In this document: positions 24,528-32,999 of the stretch, piece after piece | Layout: each line of letters opens with the position of its first letter | How positions within the stretch are numbered: the stretch's first letter is position 1 | NCBI GenBank assembly: GCA_030040915.1 | Contig: JASHSI010000153.1 | Location: 1 to 32,999, forward strand | Direction: 5' to 3' | Length of the DNA stretch: 32,999 nt | Origin: Thermoplasmata archaeon | Lineage (GTDB): Archaea; Thermoplasmatota; Thermoplasmata; Lutacidiplasmatales; UBA184 | Notes under the pieces: model-generated | What the model saw: the letters and a program-made list of their open reading frames with translations, nothing else | Databases searched by the model: none | Told to the model about the DNA's origin: nothing | Translations under genes and position numbers: made by a program

Positions 24528-25724
24528 CTACGGCGGCGCGGGGCGGAGGAGGGCCTGCGCGATCTGGCTCGGTACAGTCGCGAGGTCCGTTCCCGTGGGA
24601 TGGAGCCCCTTGAAGTTCCGGCCGCTCGCCGCCCTCCCGGCCCAGTTCTGCGAGGTGACGCTGCCCGCCCGGATCGTCAGGTTGAACGCCCCGGGGACGG
24701 TCGGGCCGGCGGCCGCCCCCGGCTCGGGGGCCCGGGGAGCGTAGAGCACCCAGACGATGTCGGAGTCGAAGGAGCCGGCGGCCGCCACTGAGGTGAACGC
24801 GTAGCCAAAGAGGAGGCCGGCGGGGAGGGCCAGCAGCCCGAGCTCACTGCCCGCGGCCGCCGCGCCCCACAGGGCGCCCGCGGCGCAGACGGCCCCGGCG
24901 ACAGCCGCTGCGACACCTCTCCCGAGCGCGCGGCGTCGCAGCCCGGCATCGACCCGGAGGTTCCGCTCGCCCACCACGAACCCTTGGTGGGGGTCGACCG
25001 GGCCGGGCTTTGCCGGCTTGGCATCGAAGCGGGGGGGTTGGTCGAGGACCACCTCGAACCCCAGGCCGTAGAGGACCTCGGAAAGGCGAGACTGAAGTCG
25101 CGAGGCGGTAACCCCGACGATCTCGGCCGATGTCCCCACGGGGAACGGCCTGCCGGCCATCCGTCGGTCGGTCCAGCGGTACGGCCTCGGCCCGGTCGGG
25201 GCAGGCGCGCTAGACGGAGGGATCGGCGGTGGGGTCGAGAACGAGGTTGACGGAAGGCTCGGGAGCGCCGAGGAGCGGAGCGGCGGGGTCGACGGGGTAG
25301 GGCTCACCGGCAGGGTGGCCAGGTACCGCTCGAGGGCCCCGAGCAACTCCAATCCCCGCTTCCGGGGGACCCCCGCCACGGCGAGGGTCGTCGATACGAA
25401 GTCGTACTCCTTGCCCGCCCAGCCAATCCCCCGCCCGGTGACGTATCCCTCCGCGTGAGCGGTCGATCCCTCGGCCAAGGCCCGGACCCCGATTTCGAGG
25501 ATGATCTCGGTGTTGCCCCTCGATCCCGACCGGATCGCTAGGAGCTGACCGGGCTGCGGATGGAAGATGAAGTCACCGTCCCACCTCGGAAGGCGCTTCT
25601 CGCTCCCGTCCGTATGGGGATCGAGCACCGTGAACTCGTTCTGGTCGAGCCAAGCCAGGACGACCTTCTCAAGCTCCGCCGGTGACCGACCCGGTACCGG
25701 GAGGTCTCGGACGGTCCGCCCCAT
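24528..25724 (-). CDS. Uncharacterised protein with two C-terminal TM helices
   Basis: Long ORF; ATG at 25724 preceded by the strong SD-like GGAGGAAGG; TM 'GVAAAVAGAVCAAGALWGAAAAG' and 'LGLLALPAGLLFGYAFTSVAAAG'. Confidence 0.75.
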   Translation of the reverse strand: MGRTVRDLPVPGRSPAELEKVVLAWLDQNEFTVLDPHTDGSEKRLPRWDGDFIFHPQPGQLLAIRSGSRGNTEIILEIGVRALAEGSTAHAEGYVTGRGIGWAGKEYDFVSTTLAVAGVPRKRGLELLGALERYLATLPVSPTPSTPPLRSSALPSLPSTSFSTPPPIPPSSAPAPTGPRPYRWTDRRMAGRPFPVGTSAEIVGVTASRLQSRLSEVLYGLGFEVVLDQPPRFDAKPAKPGPVDPHQGFVVGERNLRVDAGLRRRALGRGVAAAVAGAVCAAGALWGAAAAGSELGLLALPAGLLFGYAFTSVAAAGSFDSDIVWVLYAPRAPEPGAAAGPTVPGAFNLTIRAGSVTSQNWAGRAASGRNFKGLHPTGTDLATVPSQIAQALLRPAPP

Positions 25725-25797
25725 TCCTTCCTCCAATCGCTACGGCCGATCCGGACCACGTTCGGAGGAGAATAACGGTTCCTCGGCGCGGCCATCC

Positions 25798-26031
25798 TCA
25801 CCCCCGACGGGCCGGCCAGCCGCGGGGCAGGTGCGCGTCGACGACGAGGCGGCCTCCCGGGGGCCGGCGGTGTCCTTCGCGCCGCGCTCCCCGTGGAACC
25901 TCCCGGGTGACCTCCGCCCAGGTCAGTCGCGTCGCTCCGACCTGCCGAACGGCCTCGGTCAACCCGCGAGGGGCTCCGGGCCCCGCGCCCCATCCGAACG
26001 GCGATGCGCGTGGCCCCCGGGAGCCGCTCAT
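25798..26031 (-). CDS. Possible small protein downstream of traB-like gene
   Basis: 77 aa ORF with ATGA overlap with the upstream TraB-family gene; no recognised domain. Confidence 0.25.
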   Translation of the reverse strand: MSGSRGPRASPFGWGAGPGAPRGLTEAVRQVGATRLTWAEVTREVPRGARREGHRRPPGGRLVVDAHLPRGWPARRG

Positions 26032-26774
26032 GCCGGCGGGGCCCCAGCTCCGGCGGGCGCCTCGCGTCCCGGGCCTCCGACCGCCCCCCGCAGGACCCCG
26101 AGCGCGACGGTCTCCACCGGGATCCCACGCCGCCGCAGGGACTCCGCGAGGCCCGGGACGTGCGCGTCGCCGACCACCACGGCGAGGCGGCCGTATCCCC
26201 GAGTCCGGAGCTCCTTGAGCCGGTTCGCCATGTGGTCGTTCCGTTCATCGAGGAGGACGCGGGCGACCCCCGGATACGCGCGGCGGAGCTCGTCCACGTA
26301 CTGGGAGGGGTCCTCGGTGTACGCGTCGATCTGTCGCTCGACCATCCGGGCCGGGATGACGAGTCCCAGGATCCCTCCGAAGACGAGGAGAATCCGCTCC
26401 TTGCCGCTCATCGACCGAAGGAGGCGCTGGAGGGTCTCTCGGATCGGGTCATCGATGAGGAAGAGCGGAAGCGAGCGCTCCTTGGAGATCGCGGCCGCCG
26501 TCCGCATCTCCGCGCCGGCGACCCCCCCACCCATCTCCTCGCCGAGCCGACGTTGCAGAAGGCCCCAGAGACGGACGAAGATCGGGACCCCGGGGCCCGG
26601 CCGGCCCGCCGTGGGTTGGTCGGAGAGGAGGGCCCGCGCCCGCTCCGCGTCGAGCTCGACCGCGATGCCGTCGAGCTCCCGCGGACCGAGCACGGCCCGC
26701 AGCGGCGCTTCGAGGTCGACCACGTGGGCCGAACCGATGAGCAGGATGGGGGATTCGAGCGTGCTCGCGTACAT
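26028..26774 (-). CDS. TraB/PrgY-family protein (TIKI-like fold)
   Basis: 'PILLIGSAHVVDLEAPLRAVLGPRELDGIAVELDAERARAL', 'LLDERNDHMANRLKEL', 'LAVVVGDAHVPGLAESL' (paired HxH-type GSAHV/GDAHV motifs). Confidence 0.85.
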   Translation of the reverse strand: MYASTLESPILLIGSAHVVDLEAPLRAVLGPRELDGIAVELDAERARALLSDQPTAGRPGPGVPIFVRLWGLLQRRLGEEMGGGVAGAEMRTAAAISKERSLPLFLIDDPIRETLQRLLRSMSGKERILLVFGGILGLVIPARMVERQIDAYTEDPSQYVDELRRAYPGVARVLLDERNDHMANRLKELRTRGYGRLAVVVGDAHVPGLAESLRRRGIPVETVALGVLRGAVGGPGREAPAGAGAPPA

Positions 26775-26891
26775 TCGAGGGTCCGAGCCCGCGGGAGGTT
26801 ATCGGGCTGCGGGCCGGGGCCCGGACGGTCCCTCGGGCTCCTTCGGATGGTCCGGGGCAATCCTATTAGCGGCTCGCCCGTGCGAGCGGCC

Positions 26892-27194
26892 ATGCCCACG
26901 ACCCTATTCCTCATCCCGACCACGAAGCGCGGCGAGCTCGACCAGGCGCTCAACGAGGACATGGTCGCCCGCCAGAGCCGCAAGATCCGGGAGGCGCCGG
27001 CGATGGGCGGGCCCGCGGGCCAGCTCTACGTGATGATCGAGGGGTCGGTCGACGCGATCGCCAAGGCCGACGCGCTGCTCGGCCCCCTCGGGAAGAAGCT
27101 CCCGGCGAACGAGGCCGCCGATCTCGAGCGGCGCTTCCGCGAGGAGGACGACTCCGCCTCCGCCGGGATGGGACTGTTCTTCACCGAAGGGTAG
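26892..27194 (+). CDS. Small conserved-looking hypothetical protein (100 aa)
   Basis: MPTTLFLIPTTKRGELDQALNEDMVARQSRKIREAPAMGGPAGQLYVMIEGSVDAIAKADALLGPLGKKLP...; TATA-like CTATTAG at 26863-26869. Confidence 0.7.
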   Translation: MPTTLFLIPTTKRGELDQALNEDMVARQSRKIREAPAMGGPAGQLYVMIEGSVDAIAKADALLGPLGKKLPANEAADLERRFREEDDSASAGMGLFFTEG

Positions 27195-27205
27195 CGCGAC
27201 CCGCG

Positions 27206-28000
27206 CTAGCCCTCGTCGGGCGGGGCCTGGGAGACCTCGAGGTCCTCCCCCCCGCCGAACAGGAGCTGGATGTGCCGGTAGAGCGGCTCGAGCCCGGACG
27301 CGTCCCGGCTCGAGGTGGGAAGGAGGGTCATCATCGGAGCGATCGTCTCCAGGGCCCGGAAGATCCCGGTCGAGAGCTGGACGTCCGGCGTCGGGCCTTC
27401 CGACTCGACGGCGTCCCCGAGGCGGTCCGGGTCGGCCCCCCAGCCGACGACCTCCTCGAGGGCGCCGGGCGCGAGGAGGTCCGTCTTCGTCAGCAGGTTG
27501 ACCGTGGGCAGCCGAAAGCGGAACTCGACGAGCGCCGAGAGCATGAGGAGCGAGACGAACCCGTTCGCGCTCTTCGCGAGCGCGGGGTCGAAGAGGAAGG
27601 CGATCAGCGAGCGGTCCCCGCCCAGGGCGTCGACGATCGCCTTCGACGACTCGCGGAAGGCGAACAGCTCGACCTGGCCGGGCGTGTCGACGAGGACGTA
27701 ATCCGAGCGCAGCTCGGAGAGCGCCTGCTTCACGTCGAAGACCTTGAGGGCGATGAGGTCCGCCGCGGCGATCTGGGCCCCGTTCGGCCCGAGCCTGTGC
27801 TCCTCCATCACGTCCGGGAGCCGCACCCATTCACGGATGTCGACGTCCGGCTCGAGCTCGGTCGACTCGCCGCCGGGGTCGAGGTTCACCACCGAAGCCG
27901 AGTAGCCGGCCGAGGAGAGCCAGGCGTGGAAGGCGGCGACGAGGCTCGTCTTGCCCGCCCCGGCGGTCCCGGTGAAGAAAATCGTCGCCGGTTCGTCCAT
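27206..28000 (-). CDS. GPN-loop GTPase
   Basis: 'IFFTGTAGAGKTSLVAAFHAWLSSAGYSASVVNLDPGGE', 'EHRLGPNGAQIAAADL' (GPN loop), 'DYVLVDTPGQVELFAFRES', 'NLLTKTDLL'. Confidence 0.95.
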   Translation of the reverse strand: MDEPATIFFTGTAGAGKTSLVAAFHAWLSSAGYSASVVNLDPGGESTELEPDVDIREWVRLPDVMEEHRLGPNGAQIAAADLIALKVFDVKQALSELRSDYVLVDTPGQVELFAFRESSKAIVDALGGDRSLIAFLFDPALAKSANGFVSLLMLSALVEFRFRLPTVNLLTKTDLLAPGALEEVVGWGADPDRLGDAVESEGPTPDVQLSTGIFRALETIAPMMTLLPTSSRDASGLEPLYRHIQLLFGGGEDLEVSQAPPDEG

Positions 28001-28300
28001 CTACTTCTTCCGCTTGCCCGGATGGGACTTCGATAGCTCTTCGGCGAGGCGGCGCAGGAACGCCGCCTTGGTGGTCCCCGACCGCTTCTGGACCTTCACG
28101 CGCCCCGCGTAGCGGTGGAACTCGCGGGGGTAATGCTTCTCGGGCTCGGTCTCCGCCTGGAAGCCGAGGACGCGGGCGGCGTGGACAATCTCCTCGAGCG
28201 TCACCGGCCCGAGGGCGATCGCGTCCGGGACGCGCCGACCGAGGGAGCGGGACGTCTCGCTCGATAGGTAGGAGGGGTAGACGTAGAAGTAGTCGGCCAT
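28001..28300 (-). CDS. srp19: Signal recognition particle 19 kDa subunit
   Basis: 'DYFYVYPSYLSSETSRSLGRRVPDAIALGPVTLEEIVHAARVLGFQAETEPEKHYPREFHRYAGRVKVQK'. Confidence 0.93.
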   Translation of the reverse strand: MADYFYVYPSYLSSETSRSLGRRVPDAIALGPVTLEEIVHAARVLGFQAETEPEKHYPREFHRYAGRVKVQKRSGTTKAAFLRRLAEELSKSHPGKRKK

Positions 28301-28320
28301 CCGACCGCCCTAGGGGGCCG

Positions 28321-28719
28321 CTACGTCGAGGCCGGGCTCTCGGCGATCCGGACCGCGTTGATCACGCCGTCCTGGCCCGGGCGAGAGCGGACCCGGACGA
28401 GGCCGACCTCGGTGGAGAGGATGGCCCCCTTGGTGATGACGTTCCGTTGAACGTAGTTCGGGTTCGCCGGGTTCTCCCGTACGGTGATGATCTTTGCGAC
28501 CGAGCTCTTCCGGGTCGCTGGATCGAACACGTTGACGCTCGTGGCGGTCAGGATGCGCTCCTTGCGGTTCCCGCCCCGCACCCGGTAGGTCTTGACGGTC
28601 CCCGCGCCAATGGTGGCGTGCTGGAGCTCCCGCCCGATCTCGAACCGGCGCTTCTTGCGGATGGGCCGGAGCCGGCCGCCTGTTCGCTTGCGTCGGGAGC
28701 GCGCTTGCCAGATCCCCAT
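28321..28719 (-). CDS. rps8e: 30S ribosomal protein S8e
   Basis: 'MGIWQARSRRKRTGGRLRPIRKKRRFEIGREL...RVRGGNRKERIL...NPANPNYVQRNVITKGAIL...VRVRSRPGQDGVINAV'. Confidence 0.98.
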   Translation of the reverse strand: MGIWQARSRRKRTGGRLRPIRKKRRFEIGRELQHATIGAGTVKTYRVRGGNRKERILTATSVNVFDPATRKSSVAKIITVRENPANPNYVQRNVITKGAILSTEVGLVRVRSRPGQDGVINAVRIAESPAST

Positions 28720-28862
28720 GGTCGTCGGTGAGGGAGCCGTCGATGAAGGGGTCTCTATAAGACGTTAGCCCGCCCCTTCGTCGACGGGAAACGGCGGCGG
28801 GTCGTACTATAGCCGGGAACGCCCCCGCCGCGGGCGACGGGAGTCGAGGAAACCGGACCGCA

Positions 28863-29879
28863 TCAGCCCGCGTGGATGATCTGGCTGCCGTCGATCCCGA
28901 TCTCGATGGGCTTCGGGCGGAGCCCCATCCGTTCGAGGGTCCGGGCGAGGCCCGCCCGTCGTTCCGGCGGCACGACGAAGAACAGGAACCCCCCGCCCCC
29001 CGCGCCGAGGAGCTTCCCGCCGAGCGCCCCCGCCTTCTTGGCGGCCTCGTACCACCGCTCGACCCGGTCGTCGGTGACGCCCTCGGCCAGGGTCTTCTTG
29101 AGCTCCCAGTTCTCGTCCATCAGGCGGCCGATCTCAGGGTAGTTGAGGCGCTCGATGGCCCGCGCGACCTCTACGGCGATCGCCCGCATCCGGTCGTAGT
29201 CCGCGAGGTGCTCGTCCATCGCGTCGGCCTGCCGGGCGTGGATGGCGGCCGAGGAGCGTTCCACGCCCGTGAAGAAGAGCATCAGATGATCGTTCAACGC
29301 CGCGAGGGCGTCGTGGTCAAGGTTCAGGCTCTGGACCGATACGGTGTCGTCCTTCTCGACCCGGATGAGGTTGAGCCCGCCGTAGGCGGCCGTGTACTGG
29401 TCTTGGATCCCGCCGGCCTCCTTGAGGATCTCCCGCTCGACCCGGACGGCCTCCCGGGCGAGCTGGTGGGGGCCGACCCGATCGCCCCGCCAGGCGTGCA
29501 AGGCGTTGAGGACGCCGACGGCGCAGCTGCTGCTGGAGCCGATGCCCGTCCCCCGCGACGGCATCTGGGTCGCGGTGATGACCTGGATCCCGCTCGGGAT
29601 GTTCAGCATCCGCATCGACTCCCGGATCGTCCCGTGGGCGATCTCGTCGAGGCTCCGCTTCGCGTCCTCGGTGATCCGGTAGCTCACCCGGATCTCCTCG
29701 GAGCTGAAGTTATCCACGACCATGACGAAGATCCCCTTGTTGATCGCGCCAGCGACGCACGCACCGGGTCCGTGGCGGCGGTAGAAGGCCGGGAGGTCGG
29801 TCCCGCCGCCCGCGAACGTGACGCGGAAGGGCGTCCGGGAGACCACGGCGTCGGATCGGGTCATCATCGGACGGTTCAC
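28863..29879 (-). CDS. GHMP kinase, D-glycero-D-manno-heptose 7-phosphate kinase (HddA)-like
   Basis: 'SRTPFRVTFAGGGTDLPAFYRRHG', 'PSRGTGIGSSSSCAVGVLNAL', 'GGIQDQYTAAYGGLN', 'KLLGAGGGGFLFFVVP'. Confidence 0.9.
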   Translation of the reverse strand: MNRPMMTRSDAVVSRTPFRVTFAGGGTDLPAFYRRHGPGACVAGAINKGIFVMVVDNFSSEEIRVSYRITEDAKRSLDEIAHGTIRESMRMLNIPSGIQVITATQMPSRGTGIGSSSSCAVGVLNALHAWRGDRVGPHQLAREAVRVEREILKEAGGIQDQYTAAYGGLNLIRVEKDDTVSVQSLNLDHDALAALNDHLMLFFTGVERSSAAIHARQADAMDEHLADYDRMRAIAVEVARAIERLNYPEIGRLMDENWELKKTLAEGVTDDRVERWYEAAKKAGALGGKLLGAGGGGFLFFVVPPERRAGLARTLERMGLRPKPIEIGIDGSQIIHAG

Positions 29880-30012
29880 CGCACGGGACGACCTCGTCTC
29901 GCTCGCGGCCTATTCAAGAGTTGTGGAGGACGGGCCGCGGGACCCGTTGGCGCGCCGCCGCGGCGTTGCCGTTAAGCCCGGGGACGGGCTCGCCGGGCCG
30001 GCGCGGCCGGGG

Positions 30013-30693
30013 ATGGCGGACGGATCCCGAGGTGCGGAGGTGCTCGGGCTCGACGAGGCCGGCCGGGGGAGCCTCCTCGGACCCCTCGTGGTCGGCGGCT
30101 TCCGCTGTCCGGCCGATCGGATCGGCGAGCTCTCCGACTGGGGGGTCCGGGATTCCAAGTTGCTCAGCCCGTCCCGTCGGGAGGAGGTCTACCGTCGACT
30201 TCGCCGGGAGGGGCTCTGCCTGAGCGCCGTGGTGAGCCCCCGGACCGTGGACCGGTTCGTCCTCCGGCACGGCCTCAATGAGCTCGAGGCCCGGACCTTC
30301 GCACACCTGATCCGGCGCGCCGAGGATCCCGGCGAGGTGTTCGTCGATGCCTGCGACGTCGACGCGGGACGGTTCGGCGAGCGGGTCCGTTGCCTCGCCG
30401 GCCGCGCACCGCCGGTCGACGCCCGCCACAAGGCGGACCGGGACAACCCCGTCGTGGGCGCCGCGTCGATCGTCGCCAAGGTCGTCCGGGACGCGGCAAT
30501 CCGGCGTCTCGAGACCGATCTCGGCGAAGCGATCGGCAGCGGGTACCCGAGCGACCCGATCACCGTCGAGTTCGTTCGTTCGTTCCTCGGGCGTGGCGGG
30601 CCGATGCCCGCGTGGCTCCGCGCGTCGTGGGCGACCACGCGAAGGCTTATCCAGCGCCGGACGCAGCCTCCCCTCGAGGCGTTCGGCCCATGA
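30013..30693 (+). CDS. rnhB: Ribonuclease HII
   Basis: 'VLGLDEAGRGSLLGPLVVGGF', 'VRDSKLLSPSRREEVY', 'VFVDACDVD', 'ARHKADRDNPVVGAASIVAKVVRDAA'. Confidence 0.95.
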   Translation: MADGSRGAEVLGLDEAGRGSLLGPLVVGGFRCPADRIGELSDWGVRDSKLLSPSRREEVYRRLRREGLCLSAVVSPRTVDRFVLRHGLNELEARTFAHLIRRAEDPGEVFVDACDVDAGRFGERVRCLAGRAPPVDARHKADRDNPVVGAASIVAKVVRDAAIRRLETDLGEAIGSGYPSDPITVEFVRSFLGRGGPMPAWLRASWATTRRLIQRRTQPPLEAFGP

Positions 30694-31022
30694 TCGAGGA
30701 GGCGCTCGCCCGGCTCGTGGGCCGCTTCAACCAGAAGGTCGACGCGAGCCCGAAGCTCCAAGAGGAGCTCTCCGGCCTCGACAAGACAATCGCCGTCCAC
30801 CTGACCGACGGACCGACGTACGCGGCCGACCTACGGCAGGCTCACCTCGTCAACCTCCGGCCCGAGGCGACACCGAAGGCGGACCTCACGATCACCACCG
30901 ACTCGGAGACGTTCACTCGCCTCGTCGCGAAGGAGATGGGCCCGATGAAGGCCCTCGCGCTGCGCAAGCTCGTCCTCGAGGGGAGCCTCGAAGACAAGCT
31001 CACGCTCCGCAAGCTGCTCTGA
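30690..31022 (+). CDS. SCP2 sterol-binding-domain protein
   Basis: 110 aa; 'TIAVHLTDGPTYAADL...PKADLTITTDSETFTRLVAKEMGPMKALALRKLVLEGSLEDKLTLRKLL'; ATGA overlap with rnhB. Confidence 0.85.
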   Translation: MIEEALARLVGRFNQKVDASPKLQEELSGLDKTIAVHLTDGPTYAADLRQAHLVNLRPEATPKADLTITTDSETFTRLVAKEMGPMKALALRKLVLEGSLEDKLTLRKLL

Positions 31023-31048
31023 AGCCGGTACGGCGGCGGGAGACGCCC

Positions 31049-31546
31049 CTACGGCAGGAAGACGCACGCGGCGATGCAGACGCCGTAGTGGTCCATCGGG
31101 ATGGCGAGCTCCTCGGTGCGGTAGTGCACTCGGCGGAGCTCGACGCCCCGGAAGTGCGCGATCTCCTGCATGCGCCAGCGCAGGAACTCCTTGAGCGACT
31201 TCTGGGTCCCGTGAAGATGGCCCTCCGCGACGTACCCACCCTGGCCGTCCGTGCGGAATCCGTAGGCGATCCCGGCGCTGATCACCTCGCCCTCGCCCCC
31301 GCCGTGGCGGGCGAGGACGCAGTGGGTGATCGCCCCGCGGGGGAGCTTCATCCGGTCGACCTGGCGGATCCCGATGGGGAGCACGGAGGATACCGAGACC
31401 AGGTTCTGTTCGCCGATGCCGGCGGTCAGGAGCGCGAGGTCGAACGCGTTGAGGTCGCTCGTCTTGTTGATCCCCTTGCCGCTCGTGACGAAGAAGCGCG
31501 TCGGGACGGGGACGAGCGTCCCCGACGCCTCCGGCTTAGGGGCCAC
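31049..31546 (-). CDS. pdaD: Pyruvoyl-dependent arginine decarboxylase
   Basis: 'PTRFFVTSGKGINKTSDLNAFDLALLTAGIGEQNLVSVSSVLP' (Ser-Ser self-cleavage site), 'EGHLHGTQKSLKEFL'. GTG start with a TATA-like element about 27 nt upstream. Confidence 0.95.
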   Translation of the reverse strand: MAPKPEASGTLVPVPTRFFVTSGKGINKTSDLNAFDLALLTAGIGEQNLVSVSSVLPIGIRQVDRMKLPRGAITHCVLARHGGGEGEVISAGIAYGFRTDGQGGYVAEGHLHGTQKSLKEFLRWRMQEIAHFRGVELRRVHYRTEELAIPMDHYGVCIAACVFLP

Positions 31547-31596
31547 GAAGCCGTGGGAACTTACTCGCCATTTAAGCTTGGCCCGAGCGGATCGAT

Positions 31597-32169
31597 CTAG
31601 ACCATGATCGCATGACGCCGACGCATCGAATCCTCGGTCTCGCCGCGCCGCTCCATCACCGCGGCGACGAGCGCGTCGGTCAGCCGAAGGCTCGCGGACT
31701 CGAAGAGCGTGCCGAGCGGTGCGTAGCGCGGCCGATCGGCGTCCTCGGGGAAGTCAAGCGGGACGAGGACGCTCGCCGCGTGGGCGAGCTTCGAGGCCGG
31801 CCGCGCGGTGACAACGACGAGCTCGGCCCCCTCGCGCCGGACGATGTTCGCCGTCTGGATCGACGAGTTGCTCTCGCCGCGACCGGAAAGGATGAAGACG
31901 GCGTCCCCCTTGCGCACGATCGGGGTCACGCTCTCGCCGATCACATAGGCGGTGAGCCCGGCCTGGACGAGCCGCATCGCGAACGCCCGACCGACGATGC
32001 CGCTGCGGCCGGCGCCGTAGACGAACGTCGCCGGGGCGGTGCGCAGGAGCTCGACCGTTCGGTCGACGAGGGCGGGGTCGATCGACCGGAGGCTCTCGGA
32101 GACGCGCTCGCCGATGTAGGCCTGGGCCCGGTGGAACGTCGACGCGCTAGTGGCGGCGCGCTCGGCCAT
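31597..32169 (-). CDS. hxlB: SIS-domain protein, 6-phospho-3-hexuloisomerase-like
   Basis: 'ATFVYGAGRSGIVGRAFAMRLVQAGLTAYVIGESVTPIVRKGDAVFILSGRGESNSSIQTANIVRREGAELVVVTARP'. Confidence 0.88.
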   Translation of the reverse strand: MAERAATSASTFHRAQAYIGERVSESLRSIDPALVDRTVELLRTAPATFVYGAGRSGIVGRAFAMRLVQAGLTAYVIGESVTPIVRKGDAVFILSGRGESNSSIQTANIVRREGAELVVVTARPASKLAHAASVLVPLDFPEDADRPRYAPLGTLFESASLRLTDALVAAVMERRGETEDSMRRRHAIMV

Positions 32170-32998
32170 GGTCCTTTCCCTTCGTCCTCTTCGGCGGCGG
32201 CTGGCGGGGGGGCTTCGCGGCCGGCGGTGGGGCCTTCCCCGGTCTCGCCGCGGGGGCCTTCTTCGCCGCGGCGGCCGCGGGCGGCGTGGGCGGGTGGCGC
32301 TTCACCCACCGTCGGGTGAGCGCCCGCTCGTAGAGGAGCTTCATGTACATCGCGTCGTGCTCGAGGAGCGGCGAGCTCGAGATCACCGTGACGTCGTAGT
32401 CCCGGTCGGCGAGGAGCTCGGCGATCGGATCGAACTTCAACTGGCCGCGCTTGATCGGGGTGAGGCGGAACTCCCCGGGCCCGTAGAACTCCGTGCCGGA
32501 GAAGTTCGCGTACAGCTCCCCGCCGCTCGCCTTCACGAAGTCGGTGACGAGCGGGGCGAGCACCTCGGGCTTGTCGAGGTCGATCTTCTCGCGCGCCGCG
32601 AGATGGGGGATGTTGAGGACCGGGACGACGCCCTTGACCTTCCGGGCGAGCTCGAGGACCTCCTCGGCGGAGCCGAAGACGTCGGGGTGTCCGCTCGGCT
32701 CGACGCCGAGCCGCACGCCCCCCTTCGTGAACTTCTTGAGCCAGTCGGCGAGGTCGCGCGTGATCTGGGTCAGCACCTCGACGCTGTCCGCGCGCTCGCC
32801 GGAACCGTAGAAGCCGAGGTGCGTGAGGGTCAGGCGGGCGCCCAGGCCGTCCGCGAGCGAGCTCGCCCACTGGATCTGGCGGATCGAGCGGTCCCGCGCT
32901 TCCTCGCTCCCGAAGAAGTCGACGTAGTAGGGCGCGTGCAGCGTGAGGTCGACGTCGAGCGCCTTCGCGAGCGCCCGCGTCTGCGCGAGGTCGGCGCG
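32147..32998 (-). CDS. AP endonuclease family 2 / endonuclease IV-like TIM barrel with a basic Ala/Pro/Lys-rich C-terminal tail; 5' end outside the window
   Basis: Open through the window edge: 'LTLHAPYYVDFFGSEEARDRSIRQIQWASSLADGLGARLTLTHLGFYG...VRLGVEPSGHPDVFGSAEEVLELARKVKGVVPVLNIPHL'; overlaps hxlB by 23 bp. Confidence 0.85.
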   Translation of the reverse strand, partial: RADLAQTRALAKALDVDLTLHAPYYVDFFGSEEARDRSIRQIQWASSLADGLGARLTLTHLGFYGSGERADSVEVLTQITRDLADWLKKFTKGGVRLGVEPSGHPDVFGSAEEVLELARKVKGVVPVLNIPHLAAREKIDLDKPEVLAPLVTDFVKASGGELYANFSGTEFYGPGEFRLTPIKRGQLKFDPIAELLADRDYDVTVISSSPLLEHDAMYMKLLYERALTRRWVKRHPPTPPAAAAAKKAPAARPGKAPPPAAKPPRQPPPKRTKGKDHGRARRH

Positions 32999-32999
32999 G

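Noticed and set aside
28872-29975. 367 aa plus-strand ORF opposite the GHMP kinase
   Set aside because: Mirror-frame artefact of a well-supported hddA-like gene.

Overview
This is a high-GC archaeal window, and the gene content suggests Thermoplasmatota-like. It encodes S8e, SRP19, a GPN-loop GTPase, pyruvoyl-dependent arginine decarboxylase and a thermopsin-family surface protein, with TATA-like elements just upstream of start codons. I support about 33 CDSs and saw no rRNA, tRNA or CRISPR. The content runs as follows: surface-glycan genes (GT87-like protein, methyltransferase, GT4); an HhH + RNase H-like exonuclease; a complete three-gene proton-translocating transhydrogenase operon (pntAA-pntAB-pntB); a secreted thermopsin-like protein; a two-gene membrane/Fe-S module; DUF1697 and TfoX-like genes; an ABC transporter; a FAD oxidoreductase; a P-loop ATPase; moaD-moaE; a secreted phosphoesterase fused to a pentapeptide-repeat solenoid; an Mrp/NBP35 ATPase; a TraB-family protein; the S8e-SRP19-GPN run; a GHMP kinase; RNase HII; SCP2; an arginine decarboxylase; a hexuloisomerase; and a partial endonuclease IV-like TIM barrel. 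The items most worth follow-up are: (i) the 424 aa + 707 aa membrane redox pair, where the larger protein has an internally duplicated membrane domain with conserved Glu motifs joined to a two-cluster ferredoxin tail; (ii) the phosphoesterase-pentapeptide fusion with an exact 60-bp period, preceded by a multi-half-site AT-rich operator; and (iii) a near-perfect palindrome over the predicted transcription start of a small membrane-anchored protein. All family calls are from reading the sequence, with no database search.
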